A stretch of 64,000 nt of DNA from Mauremys mutica (Eukaryota; Chordata; Testudines; Geoemydidae). The notes beneath the pieces were generated by a model. That model was not told the DNA's origin. It worked only from the letters and a program-made list of their open reading frames with translations, and did no database searches. The position numbers were made by a program, and so were the translations under genes. Positions 13,609 through 27,640 of the stretch are shown here, piece after piece. The DNA lies in contig NC_059089.1 in assembly GCF_020497125.1 (NCBI RefSeq), positions 26,557,282-26,621,281 of the forward strand, written 5' to 3'. Every line of letters begins with the position of its first letter. Position 1 is the stretch's first letter.

Positions 13609-13702
13609 CAAATTGGTCAGAACCCATTTATTAACTATAAATTGAGGTTTATAAACCCAGACATGGCTAACATGTAGTGTCACTAGAGTTCAGCCTAATA
13701 CT
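13609..13702 (-). other. PSMB7: PSMB7 3' UTR with poly(A) signal
   Basis: This is a short 3' UTR between the stop codon and a minus-strand AATAAA (tttatt on the + strand at 13627-13632). Cleavage is expected about 15-25 nt further on. A 3' UTR of about 100 nt suits a housekeeping proteasome gene. Confidence 0.6.
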
Positions 13703-13814
13703 TCAGGAAGTGTCCATTGTTTGTATGGTTTCATCCACCACTTCAAGTTCCAGGAGAGCCACATTTTCTGTGAGAACAGCTGTAGTTCCTTTTTCACACC
13801 TGTATTTACCATGC
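13703..13814 (-). CDS. PSMB7: PSMB7 coding exon 8 (C-terminus, stop)
   Basis: The final PSMB7 exon supplies one base to a split arginine codon, then 36 codons and a TGA at 13703-13705. The translation runs [20 protein letters not shown] and ends QTMDTS. In PSMB7 this C-terminal extension is the arm that wraps around the neighbouring beta3 subunit in the 20S beta ring. The acceptor (caacag on the minus strand) lies at 13815-13820. The end MDTS agrees with mammalian PSMB7. The exon is complete. Confidence 0.95.
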
Positions 13815-15081
13815 CTGTTGAAAAGACAATCAATGAAAGTTACAGAGCAGCTCCCCAACATAAGAGAATTTTCCTAGGGTTGAATCCAAACAATGTTTTT
13901 AAAGACAGCTTCTTGGATGTTCACTTTAAGGAACAGATGAATGGTAAGTTACAGGAATTCTCTCCTGGACTTATATGAACAAGTTCCAGCTCACTGTCTC
14001 ATCCTATGCAGGTTTATAATGGAAAGTCTAACAGACAAGCTGTGCAGTTCATACTATGCAAGTAGAACTACTATGAATAAGTTTGGCCAATCAACACTGT
14101 GCCTTTCCCTATTGTTCGTTTTAAAGAAAGATTAATTTTTATTTCCATTCCACTATTTCTGCAATGGTATGTAAGATTGCACAACCACAACCACATTACA
14201 CCTTGTGTAAATATACACATTGCAAAATCTTTCAACTACCTGCAGGGGCTGTGACTCACTGATTAGGCAATGCAGTGTGCTGGGGTGACTGCTGCATGGT
14301 TAGCAGTTAAACTTCCAGCTTGTCTCTTACCCAGCTAACTGCACACACATTTGCTTACTTTGGAATTTCACCACCTCTGTGCCTTGAGTATTCCTAAAAG
14401 GTTCTGTCACTTCTTTGAGGCCAATCATGAAAACTGCACTGCAGAATAATACTTAGATAGGGTAGGGTGGCTGTACTTAACTAATTTCTTGGAAGTTTAA
14501 GTTCAGAGAATTCAAAATGCATCAGCTTTGGCTTTGAAGGAAGAAAGAGCAACAGCATAAAATGGCTTGTTGTCACATTTGTAGTTTTACACGCTGTGGT
14601 GAAAGGAGGGCTATGGGGGATCTCTCTTTTGCTGTGGCCTGTCAAACTAGGGAGCTGGAGAACATAAATAGCACAAAGTTCTAGGTGGTGAAAAGGTCGA
14701 GAGGGACGTTCCAGGGGAAAGGAGCATTGCTGAAAACCTGCAACATTTGTTCCCCTAAATTCCTTATCTTATTTGCATTTCCCTTTAGAGTGAAGATTTT
14801 TGGTTGGGCCAAAGTTAACCATAGAACAATTGACAGTCCCTCCCGCAATGATTTACAAAAAAACCTGTACAAACTTCTATGTTTTAAAGGTAATGCTAGT
14901 GATCGAGTGGGTTTAGAATCAGCAACCCCATGCACAGTGTGTTCTCCAAACATGGGTGAAGCCCTTCCTCTCTCTGAGGGCAGGAGCTAATGATGGTAGA
15001 CACTGAAAAAGCAATATCAAAATATACTGGGAAGGGTCTGACTGGACAGAGTGGACAATATGCAGCTTCAGAAATACTAAC
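13815..15081 (-). other. PSMB7: PSMB7 intron 7
   Basis: This 1267-bp intron has a minus-strand gttagt donor at 15081 and a cag acceptor at 13815. I see no repeat or gene in it. The open frames near 14685-14990 on both strands overlap one another and look like chance. Confidence 0.8.
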
Positions 15082-15233
15082 CTTTCGCCTTTTTTGTTGG
15101 CCACATCATAAGGACGGAGAAAATCCAACTTGTTTTTGCTTATAACACAGAGATCTATGTTACTGCCGGAGCCCAGATCATTGAATATGCCAGCTGAGAT
15201 GGCATCTCTCACAAGCTGTTTGGCTTCCTCTTC
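15082..15233 (-). CDS. PSMB7: PSMB7 coding exon 7
   Basis: The exon is 152 nt, starts in phase 0 and ends with two bases of an arginine codon. It encodes [20 protein letters not shown], then [20 protein letters not shown] and the linker up to NKKGE. The GSGSNID stretch carries a conserved Ser/Gly/Asp set close to the active site of catalytic beta subunits. The rest begins the C-terminal arm. The minus-strand acceptor follows a long C-run (15234-15246), and the donor is gttagt. Confidence 0.95.
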
Positions 15234-18187
15234 CTGGGGGGGGGAGGAAGAAATAAAATAAAGCTTGTCTAGTTTACTACCTCCTGTAAAGGTGCAGCAC
15301 AGTATAGTTAGAAAAGTTCTTAAATTGTCATTGCATTTAAATAAAAGGGAAAACTACTAATCTAATGTACATAAGGAGTGAAATTATTAATGATCCAATT
15401 AAGGGGCTACTTTCTAGAGGTTACTGAAGTGTGATTCAAGAGGCTCACTTCCCTATGAACTGAGACAGCTCTATCAAATGGAGATGTACATTTCTGTACA
15501 TGCCCGAAGTTGTCTCAGAACGATAAAGGTAGAAACACGGGCATCCTCTTTATAATACAGTATTGTGAACCTGACCAATGGTCAGCACTCCCCAAAGGGC
15601 CAGCTTTCCTATCATGAGCCCCATCACTGGTACATGTCAAACCGATTATAACGTAGATGTCAGGGTGAACACATTTTAGAAACAAAAAACCTTAAACTAT
15701 GAAGGGGAGAAACTGATGTTCATAACGATTTAGTATCTTCCAGACCTTAAATACATACATGTACAGCAATCTATAATGCAAGTTTCCCTGTAATGCCCTG
15801 TGTAAAACACTTGCATACAAATTGCATACTCATTTAGTTAAAGACTGCCTTGAGTAGAGACTATTTAATCATCCTTTATCGTAAGAAAATGATTTGTATG
15901 TTTTGTAACACAGCCAACTTGGATTGCAGAATTTATTCTGCTCATCTGAATAGCTGCATTACAGGGGAGCTTTGATCTGCACTGCATCATAGCTAGCTCA
16001 TGTTTTCAGATGCCAGTATAGTGCACAGGAGAAGAGTATTAAAAGAAACATTGATAAACACAGAATTTGAGACTACAAAATTTATAGCGGGAATGGGAGT
16101 ACGGCCACTTTTCTACAAATCCAAGTGAAGTGTGTGTGTTTGTAAATACTGATTGTTACAATGTTTCAATTTAAATGGACTATAACTACTAATATGAAAT
16201 GAATGTGGAATACATTGATACTTTTGTCAGTAGTACAAACACTCTACTGTGCAGTTTCATTAACTAGTGCAGAGTTAATGAAGAAGCAAACTTCTACTCA
16301 TCTCTAGGCTTGGATATTCTAGGAAAGGAAAGATGCTGCTTGTTTCAAGTTGGGGAAAACCACCTCATATCTAAAGAAAATTCCTATGGTGGCTAAAATT
16401 ATGCACTACTTTTTTTAATCCTGCATAAGTTTACAAATGTGTATTTGAGATACAAACATACCCCTTTGCATAGGATTTCTAATGCTCAAAGAGTTTTACT
16501 CTTTAAAGCATGACTATGTTCTTGAAATGCACACCATACAGACAGCTGCCTTATACAGTTTCTCAGAGGAAATTTGAATTTCCATTAATTTAGATAATTT
16601 AATGGAAATTACCTTTGAGAGACTGCAATAAATTCCATGCATCAGCCCGATGCTTGCCCAGTGTTCTAAGCAAGCCCCCCTCCCCCGCGAGCACATTACA
16701 ATAAAATCTATTTAATTGTATAAACAACTACAACAAAACCCTTCATTGAATAACTGTGGTATAACTGGCCTCAAACTATGCATTCTGTACAGCAAGTTAC
16801 AGCCTGAAAAGATTCACATAATTGTAGCTTCTCTGTAGCAGAAAGAGAGCCTATTACAGCTACATTAGCTCCCTCTACAGACTCAGCAAGGGAAAGAATG
16901 AGGTTTCATTTCAAATACAACTCCTAACTGACAATCCCTGAGGAGCTTCAGGGATGTTGCAAACAATTTTGGAAGCCATTAGGTATTGTGAGACAAAGGA
17001 GAATCCGCAACTTCACATTGTAGCTGAACATACGGCATTAAAATTGTATTGAGGTGACAAAGGTTATATTACTGGTAGAGTGGTTCATCAGCATGTTTCA
17101 CATACATCCAGCAGGATCTGGAAAAGGCTCACAGTTGGAAAAAATGCAATCCCTAGCTGAAATTTAACAGATGTCTCATGGCTCACCTTCTCTGCCATTC
17201 ATGATCACAAAACATCCCTGTAGCAACTACAGCAATTGCTTTGAAAGATAATAGTAGGAACATTATATATAACGTTTCCTTATTCCAACCTGTTAGATCA
17301 CATTTAACAAGCCAGCTCTCGTCAAATCACAACTTAAGACCCACTGTTCCCTGATGCTTGGGGGGGGGAGGAAGGGAGAAAGTGGACTAAATATCCCCCC
17401 CGCCCCAACACATACACCGCATAACACCACAAGCAGATGTCCTACTAATGCTCATTTATTTAGGAAAAGCCACATATAAATGTCAAATCCATGAATCACA
17501 ACTCTGGGAACCAAAAGAGCAACTGATTGGCTTTAAAGTCAAAGAGATTAAAAAGAACCCACAAAAAAGATTCAGGTATGATTCAAAGACTGACCATGGT
17601 CTCTGAAAGACCAAATGGTCCTCAGAAATTAGACAATCACTGAAGCCACTTCTAAAAGATGTTCCCTCATTTGGGCTGACTTTAAAATTGATATTTTTTT
17701 GGTTTTGTTTCCTTCCATTTCAGGCCTGGTCCCCTCTAATAACTCTAAACTGTAACTGGAAAGATTAAACCATTCCAGACACTGTTGGGATGAGATGATG
17801 GAGCCTGTTTTTTGTTTAAAAATACCTGGAGGTTGGCTTGTCTATTATTGCTTGGTCGCTGACCCTTGGAAATTGTTCACTCCCCCCTCATCCTCAGAAG
17901 TCACTCCTGGGGAGAGGAGAAGAGTTTGCAAGTGTCACCTAGGCAGCAAAAATTCATCTGACCATTGATAATCAGCTGGTAATGGATAGGTTTCTTGCCC
18001 AATACCAATTGTGGCATAAATTCAATGCTACTTGGTACAAATGCGCTGGATACACCAGTGTATTAAAAAAACCCAAAACCACCCAGGTACGAAAATGCCC
18101 ACTCATGAGGAAATGAGGCAAAACGTGATTTTTAGGTATTAAACACAAACAATTTAATCTCCTGCAGCAACATATTAAACCTTAAGG

Positions 18188-18855
18188 CAGTGGTTCTCAA
18201 AATTTAACAACCTGTGAACCCCTGTCACTAAAAGGTCAAGTCTCACAACCCCCTCGTAAAAATTAGCGTTTTCAGGGATTTTCTCCTTTACCCGAGTATA
18301 AATTATAAAAGCAGTGCTCTTGGAAATAGAAAATTTGTTTTTAGGACATGCTTATTACACACTGTTATGAAAACAGCAACACGCTTCCAAGATCTCACTT
18401 TCGTAGCTTGTATCACTTTGAATAAGCCTGTTATAAGACAAAGCTCCTAGGTTTCATCAAGGAGTATCGGATGTGAAACAGCAGGAAGGTATTTAAGAAG
18501 CCAACTCAAAGAGTTCCTCCTGCACAAGCATTCAGGTCTTGAGCAGTCCAGGCAAACAACACATGTTACAACAAAGCTTAAACTTCTTCATAATAATTTT
18601 AGAAAATACTAGCTGCCTATTTAATTTTAAAAACAGCAAAAAGTATCTACCTCCTTTTCCATTTCTTATACGGAGTCTTGAAGTGTAAATCTCCTCAGTG
18701 TGACAGATCTGCGTGCTTTGGGCTGCTTAGCTCGTGGAAGTCCAGGGGCTCTGGGCTGCCCTGGCCCCTAGGGACAGCTCTGTCCACCATTAGGGCATTT
18801 TTTTTTCCTGAGTACCCCCTGTAACAGTTCACGAACCCCAGTTTGGGAACCACTG
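18188..18855. mobile_element. Non-autonomous hAT-like DNA transposon
   Basis: The 668-bp unit has terminal inverted repeats that begin cagtggttctcaa on the left and end gggaaccactg on the right. It is flanked by an exact 8-bp duplication ccttaagg (18180-18187 and 18856-18863). An 8-bp target duplication and this TIR start are hallmarks of hAT elements. There is no transposase frame, so it would need help in trans. It lies in PSMB7 intron 6. Confidence 0.85.
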
Positions 18856-21800
18856 CCTTAAGGAAACAAAAGACAAAGTACTATCTTCTCAATGGCCAAA
18901 TACTACTTATATGAATACATTATGTAAATTTATACTCATCAAGGGGAAAACATTACTTAGGACCCAGTCTACTCTATCAGAACTTTTACTTCTCTGACTT
19001 GAACAAACATAACATGTTAATTCAGACTTAAATTTAACAAAGCAATACTAAAAACTAGGACTCTAATACATGTATAGGAAATTCCAAGTCCCCATTTTAT
19101 CCTTCACTCACCAAGGTGGTGTTTACTTATTGCAGACATGTCCAACCCTATGGCGACATCGAGTTAAACATGATGTACAACCAAGGCACAATGGAGCAAC
19201 TGAAATCTGAGTCTCCAAAGTTACCAGTTTTAGCCAAGCTCTTAATAGTTCATGTAGCAGTTTGAATATCTGACTTGCCATCATTAGACATCGGGAATGC
19301 ATTGGCAAATTAGCTTTCAAAGCTGCTTTTGGTAAATGCAGCTCTGCTCACTTCATGTAAAGCCTTTAAACTTTTTTTTTTTTTTATTAAATCCTGCCAC
19401 AGGAAATAATGATCCTTAGGGTGTGTGTGCTTGTCCTAGAATGTTTTCAGATTCAAGCAGCAGCTGCACAAGCACCAATACTCAAGTGCAGCTGAAGAGG
19501 ATCCCCACAGTAGCTCAGCCACAATCATGTCTGTACCGAAGGCAGACGTTACATTCTCCAGTGACCCTCCATACAAGAGCTTGTTATTAGCAGTATTCAT
19601 ATTCTCACAGCTTAATTACGAAATTGACCAAGAGGTCTGTACTCAGCCACAGAAACAGTGCACTTTCTTACCTCACTCCCATTTTATCAGACAAAATCTT
19701 TTCAAATATATTCAACTGCACTTTGTGCAGATTCACCCAGGGGAACAAAACAGCAAAGCCACATAAAAAAAATTTCTGCACATCACTTCAGGGTTTTGAG
19801 ATAGTGAATGAGGGTTTTTCTTCATTTGGTAAAAGAATAATTTTATTAATTAGAATCCTAGCATGACGGGAACATTCTAGTACTGTTTATGGAAATAAAA
19901 TTACACTTTTTTGGTTACCTGGAAGTTTACCACTATTTTACATGAATCCTTTTTTACAAGTTTTAAACAAACTCAAATGAAATTTAAACTAAGGAATACA
20001 TTACAGGCCCCAGGTTAAGGATAATGTAGCCACTTTAGTTCTCTGTGGCAATAGATGAGGCCTTTTCTATTTGAATGTAAAAACAACTGTGCTCAGTTTT
20101 AAATCTTCCTTCAGAGTCACCTCAATCTCCTGGGTTAAAATGCACCATGTGTGTTACTCTGTTAACAAAATATTCTTAAACCCAAAGTAACTGATAGACC
20201 AAAACAGTCTATTTGGTAGATGCCTGTTATAATTAAAATCCTCTCAGAATATTAAATACTACAGGACAATCATTTGAAATAGTTCAGCCTATTTAATTAA
20301 ATCTAAGGCATGTAATTAAACAGCACCCAAATGTGACAAATATTTCTCAGACTTTCATAAATTAAAAAAATGACCTTGTAAAAACTGGTTTAAAAAGCCT
20401 GTTCCTGTGTCGGGACCCTGCATACAAAGGAGTGAGATTTTATGCTCAGAAAATAGGGGGTTATAATGGAAGTGCTGACACAGTCCTAACTACAGTGGCA
20501 TGAATGAGTCACTGTAATAATTAATCTGAAAAACCCCTAAAAGTTCAGAGTATATAAAAGGAGCACTTCCTACTTTATGGTTGGAAAGACCAAGCTAACT
20601 GGGAATATCATTCTCCCGGGTCTACACTGCTTCTTAAATGAGATTACAGTAAGAGTGATGTACTGTAATACAAGTCAGCTGTGACAAGCTGCACTTTATA
20701 GAGCTATCTGTTTGTCTCCATCACTACATCACACAATGTGTCCCAAGACTCCAATGTGCAACTCCATTTACCACTGCATGACAAATGGGCAGCACTTGTA
20801 AAAGGCACAAAGAGGTCCAGCTCAGCCATGTAATGGTCACCACAGCTGTACCATGGTGCTTGAAGGGAACAAAACAGACCCCCAAGTTCATTAAACTGAC
20901 CAGTAATGGATCTTTCAAAACGTGCCTTAGGAATACTACAGTAAAGGCTAAAATAAATAACTCAGCATGGAAGGCTAATCTAAAATGGTGTTTGATAAAT
21001 TATTTATAACGTAGACGATTGTCTGCATTTAATATTGGAGCTACTAGTAGCATCTTTAAAAGATGATTTATGTGTTGTAATGCCATTAAACTTTATATTA
21101 GCCCACTGCTAGCTATAAAGTCTGTTGAGATTTAGAGAATGAGTTTTAAACTGTCACTGCAACATCATAGTAGATGGAGACTGTATTAAATCTTTACTTT
21201 AAACCTGCTATCTGGAGAGTTGCATTTTGTAGACACTCAAAAACTGATAGATTACCTCTCTACATCTGCTATGGTGCAAGTCCCAAATAGCAAGGATAAG
21301 GAACTTTTCCATATTATTCTTTTATATGGCTTGAATCGAATTTCTCTTCGCACTTAAATGATTTTCAGATTTTGAATACAACCTTTTCTGTGGAGCATGT
21401 TGGTAATGTCTACATCCAATTAATCCTATTTTTTGCTAAAAGCTTTTAAAAAGAATTATGCCTACTGATGTCTCAAACAAATACAATAGTTGCAGCTGTT
21501 TAGAGAATATTATTTCCCTGATGTTTTGGGAACTTGATAAGCAATTCATACAGGACACTTTTTTTTTTCTCCAACAGATTTATATATTGTACAGAGGTTT
21601 TATTTAATTAGTTATTTAGATTATCACCAAACTGGAATGAATTAGTATCTAGTAGATAACCAGCAATATCCTATTTTGATATTTAGCATATATGTAAATA
21701 AGTAAAATGCTCTAACAAGTTTAGTGTTTTATCACAAATCTGAAGGATCAGCATGCAGTACATTTATACTGGGTAGAAGAATTTTTGAAAATATCATGGT

Positions 21801-24800
21801 GATACTTTTGCACTGGGATGAAATTTGTTCCATGTCCTTCCTGTACTGAAAAAGTAAAATATACAAACTACTTTAAGTGAGAATCTGAGGAGTGAGGAAG
21901 AGTATTGGGAGCCCAAGGACAGAGACATAGTAAAAAAATCTATAAAGAAGGCCTGAGAGTTAGGAAAACAATACCTCTTGAAGGACATAAGTGCCTACAG
22001 AAGGATAATTAGCCTTTGGAAGTGTAATCAGCAGACTGCGGTATGTGAAAGTGTGGCTATGTCTGTCTGCTGGGAGAAATTGTGTTGGAGATCGATAGGT
22101 GACTGGAAGCAACATTAAAATCTTTTGGGAAAGTCCAAGGAGATAGTGGAACCTAGATGACAGCTCTGAGGCAAAGCATTTGTATTAATTTTTTTAAAGA
22201 GAGGGTTCAAAGCCAACCATTTAGTCTGGAACGAATCTGTTTGGCTACATTTTAAACATGAACTGAGGGGGGAGGCGCTAGGGTATCCAACCTTCATAGC
22301 TCAGATGGTTTGAAAGTCCCAATCACCGAGCTTCCCATCTGATAGAGTTTAGGTGATGAATGTCATAGGCAGATGAATGCTTTACAACACAGAAAAATAT
22401 TGTTATGAAGTTATCGTACTGGATCTCCGAATCAAAAGCCTGTGCTTTGTTTTCACCTCACTTTGTTTAGGTGGAGTGAGTGACCACTTGGGAATTGTTA
22501 AGTTTAATTGAACTGCACCTGGTGCTGACTGTGGGGAGTTATTGACATTGCCTTCACATCATGTTTTGTTGCCTTTTCTTTCCCCACCAGCTTTTGTACA
22601 TGCTCTAAAGGGTCATGAAGGAGTTGCTAGGGGCAGAGAGTGGAGAGAAATCCTGTAGTTTCAACAGTGCAAGATGGGGCTATTGCTGAATAAGCACATT
22701 TGGAGTATGTAGGAGTGGAAGTGGGGCTTGTTGAACACCTGAAAAAAAACAAGCTCACCTTAGCACACAACTGATCACAGTCTGAAACGTTTAAGAGAAC
22801 GAGAGGTTCAAAGGGGCCTCATCAAGTGTAGAGGGATTCTGGAGACCAGACTCTAGGAGGTTAAGTTGCAGCTAAGAAATTAACAAAAGTAAAAAAGCAG
22901 AAGGCAAAGAGGATGTTAATTCTGTGACAGCACTAGGATGACGAGGGGAGTAAGGGGTTGGACCATAAAGTGAGACAACATCCAGATATTCTGGAATACA
23001 TCACTCTCACTGTAAATGAACGAGAAGAGGGACACAGTAAACAGCTCCGCTTGTCATGATTAGTCTAACGCCACAAAGACGGGCACGGGAGAGCACAGAG
23101 GGGATGTGGAATTTCTTTAAAGAAAGTTACTGTATATTTAATGTGAAAAAATACTGCACTCAAATCCGCTAGATTGGTTTAAAGCCAGAGCACATTAAAG
23201 CAACTGTTAAAGTTAGCATTAAAAGAGCAGCTGAAATAATTACAAAAAGCACATAGTAAAAAAGGAAAAGCAGCAGTGAAGAAAAGGTGGTCAGCGAAGA
23301 TCACCATGAGATCTCTCACTGCAAGATTAGTTTGTGGACATGGGGAAAAACAAAGATTTAATGTATTTTCTGCTTCTGTATTCAAAATGGTGCTTAGATG
23401 GGGTAGACAGGTGCCAGAAACAGTCATTAGTTTTCTAGAGAGTATAGAAGAAAGACTGAAGGACATTAGGGTAATGCCAGAATAGATTATCGAGAAACTA
23501 GGACAGGTGAAAAAAATATATATATATCTCAGAGTTCAACTACTACTGTAACTCTGTAGTTGTATAATTCAAAGATAGGGGTGTTCCCTGCCACTGAGCT
23601 GAATTTCTCCCATACAGAATTCTGGAACTTTGTGGTACTTAAGGCATACGTTTTTCTTAGGGCAAGGGTTCTCTGAATCCACACAAAGGTTTTACTTAGC
23701 TGTAGTAGATAGACTTTAAAAAGTGTAGGACATAAAGAAACCTACGAACACTCCAGCTGATGGGAGAATAATGGTGAATGAAGAGATCAAACTAAGAACT
23801 AACATTTTTCAAATTTTGGATCAAGCTAATGCAACTATTGCTTTATTTTCCAATCCAGCTTGCAGCTTTTAATTAGGAACAAATTTGAAAAACTCCAAAT
23901 TCTGAAGCATTACCACTTACACAGATTTGTAGGAAGGAGTCTCAATGTATCTTGTACACATACCCCACTGTGAAAATCTCTCAATTTTTGTTCAAAGCTC
24001 TGAGTATAAGAAGCTAAAAAAAATGGTAATTATTAGACTTGGATCCCTTGGCAAATTACAACTTATTGGAACTCTAGGTCACACTCGTATTTGGAATGAT
24101 ACACTTGTTATAAAATAAAAGCTATCCTAGTTTTTCTGCAAGCTTTTAAAATAGGATTATTCTTATCATTTTTAGGGTTACTTTTTTTTTTTTTTTTTAA
24201 CAACTTGTGTGGCTGTTTTTGAGCCTAGTGCTAGCCAACACTAACACTTATCTCTCTGCTTAAGAAGATTAACACAGTCATTGCTGCTGGTTGATGTGGC
24301 TACTATCACCCATATTGTAAGTCACCACTATGACACACCAATTAACTTAGCTATCCAAACACCTTTAAAAAGGGACACTGGAAACTGCCTTCCAATTTGG
24401 TGTGGCTCACTTGGAAATCTCTCGGATCCAAATTCTACAGTATCTACTATAGAATTTATGCCACTGTCATCGTGGTGATATATTAACAGAGAAGTCACTT
24501 CACCCACCACCAAAGTGTACCTACTTCTGGAGTGAACATAGCATCTGTTTAAAAGGAACAGTACACTACAGCAATGAGGAATGACATCCTATTGAAACTA
24601 CAGGGTAAATATGGAGTAGACAGTAACTAATTACCCAAACTGGATCTGACCAGGGCATTGAGGCTAGTAGTCCTGTGAACACAGCAGTTTAACCTTTAAT
24701 ATTAATGTCTTTGATTTTGTACATTTAAAAAGATTGTGTTGTATGATGTATGTTTTTGTATTATCTTGTACGTTATATATACCATGTAAATAAAATTTAA

Positions 24801-27529
24801 ATATTTATACTATTTTAAACTTACCATTTTCTACTGAGATTTTTTCTTCAACAAAATACACCTCTCAAAAGTCCTTACTCTTCTTTGTAATTACAGTATT
24901 TTCGTGTTTCATTGGTGCAAGCCCAGACTCATCTCTACCTCCCCCGTCTGATATTGTACACCACACAAGTATAATAAACCATGTTAATATTTCATACCAG
25001 TGTGAAATATGCTGGAGTATCAATTCAACATCTGCTGTCTTTAGGGTACTGGAGTCCCGCAGAGACACTTTCAATTTGTAATTGAGTTCTATACTGAATT
25101 AATCAGCAGTTTATCTTTTTTAGTAAAATAATGTCTTCCCCACTAACCTGGATTTACATTAACAATTTATGCCAAATTACCTGCCAAAACAAAAACTTAT
25201 ACGATTCCAAGATACTATTCAGTAACACTGGTTCCTATATTTCATTCCTTACATGAAGAGTAGTACAATACATTGTTCCAGTGGTATGAAATCTTAAATT
25301 ACAAGCCTCATCTTGAGTCTGTAGGGTTTCTGGCTGCTTCTATACTCACAAAAACTATGAATTAACATGAGAACAGATTTAATCCATCACTTGTGATGTT
25401 CTGATATTCAGAGTTTTTAAGGAACAGATTCTCAGAATGAAATGGACTTGTTCAGCGGTAAAAGAGCTTGATAATTCTACCACACTAAAGACTTTAGTTT
25501 GATAACCTGAAATCCTCAATCTGCCTAATATTACACCACCACCCTTTAGTGACATTTTGGATCTTAACTATAGGGGAGTAGAGAGAAAGGCAAGCCAAGT
25601 ACAGGGATCATTTTAACTGTATGCCATTATACCCCATAGGAACAAAGTCCAGCAAGGACACCTCTGCCTCAGGTGAAGCACTCCATGCTCATCTCACTAT
25701 CACCAAAAATGTGAAGAATGAGGGTGAAGAAAGATCAACATTTTATTTTAAAAAGAAAGTCCTAGGCCCTCTTGTAACCCTTTTCCTCTTAAGTTTACCC
25801 AAATGCTTTATAAACCTTGTTTAAGTATTCACTCACTGGAAGGGCGTCTCCTCTCTCAGCCTAGTCTAAATTCTGCTCTGACCTTATTCCAATTCAATGT
25901 TCTTTGCTCATACGGAAATTACACTCTGCCTTCAAGATTCTCACTGCAGGGGCAGCACTAAGGCATTGTACTATGTGAAATATTTCTCAGTACATTTCCC
26001 CTGTTCCACAGTTACAGGAAACATACAAACTAAAACAATTTAGACTGGAACATCTGCTCCTGAGAATGCATCAAAAAATAATTACCTGCCCTACCTCTAT
26101 CCTATGTGTTGTAAAATGTTCTCTAACATTCAGCACAGTTTGTGAATAGCTTGTCTACATTATTGTGCACAAACTTTGTGTTGCCTCTGCAAAGGTAAGG
26201 AAATTGTTTCCTTTGCCATGCAGCAGGGTCCAATTTAAAGTAAAGAATGGATGAACTTAGACAAGATTCCTGTATCTGGAAATAGTCAGTATACAGAACA
26301 AAGAAATGTTTTGGGTATCAGTGGTAACTCAGAAGGAAGTCACCCTTAGGCGGTTTTATTATCTGACTTCCGTTTGGAAATTGTGCTTTGATATATGAAA
26401 AGAGCATATATTAAGAACTCCTCTCCAGTAATCCCAGCCATTTACGAGCATATCTCGCTGCCAAGTAGTAGGATACATTTAAAATTAACTTCATATTTCC
26501 AGTTTTTCGTAAGTTCCATAATGGAAATCAATTCTTCATGACAGTCCATGCAAGGAGTTAAGAACAGAACCTGTCCAATATGTCAAACAGGAATTGAGTT
26601 AACATGTTTAAATAATTTTAGTTTAAAAGTAGGAAACAGCATGACATAACTCCTGAAAATAAAGGTTTGTCTGCACTAATACCTGACACCAGTCTGTGCA
26701 GAGATACACGGCTCCGAAGGATGGAGTAGTACAGTCACAAAGGAAATCCAAATCTGTACTACCATGAGCTCTAGCAATAAGAGGCAGTAAAGACATTTAC
26801 TAACAGCCTAATCTCTTGTCACTGTGTAATGAAATAAACAGGTACACAGGGCACACCTTTTAAGCACTTCTTTTTGTGTAGGGGTTTGGATTTTTAATTT
26901 TGTTCTGTTTTGTTTACTTAAGCTCTGTTTGACACCAACAGGAATTCAAGTATCTCAGGCAGGCTCTTCAGCTTAACTCTGATAGTCTTGCTTGAACTCT
27001 ATTGTCTGCTGTCTGAGTGCAGCCAAGAAACTTCCCAGCAAGTGGTCACCTTCCCATGGAGTCATTAAACCTCTGAATGTCAGCTGGTGGGATTAGCCTG
27101 CACACTTCCACACCTGAGCCCTATGGCAGGGACAGACATTTTGATCAACCATCACTAATGAATACAAAATTCATATGCAGCTTGTCATTGCTCCTGAGCA
27201 TCAAGTCACACAGATGCAATCTAAATAAGACTGATGAGACTACTACTGTTGATGATTAGAATTTCGACAGTCAAAAAATAACCCAGTATGATTGTCAGTA
27301 GTTAGTAAAAACAAATATTCAGCTACATATTGCTACACCCACGTTTTCCCACTGTCCCCCAAAGAACTTATTAAAATATTTCATGTTTAATGGAAGAAAA
27401 TGGCATGCTATCACAACGGTGCGGAACTATGCCTTTTAAGTATTTTCATTTAAATAGAAAAAAATTGCAGTAAAGCCCTCCTTCTTAGAATATCAATGAC
27501 TTTACATAAGCCCATTAAGACTCATCTCC

Positions 27530-27640
27530 CTTTGAGGAAGATAATAGCCCCTTCTTACAGATGGGGAAACTGATGCACAGAGCCATTGGCTTCCAGGTGT
27601 TTCAGTGATCAACAGCAGAGCCAGAAATAGCTCTCCTGTG
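27530..27640 (+). repeat. MIR/CORE-SINE-like fragment
   Basis: The short degenerate stretch carries the familiar core 'cagatggggaaactga' with 'cacagag', followed by 'cagagccagaaat'. This is the order found in MIR-type CORE-SINEs and related L2/CR1-L3 tails. It is old and diverged, and assignment to one family is uncertain. Confidence 0.5.
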
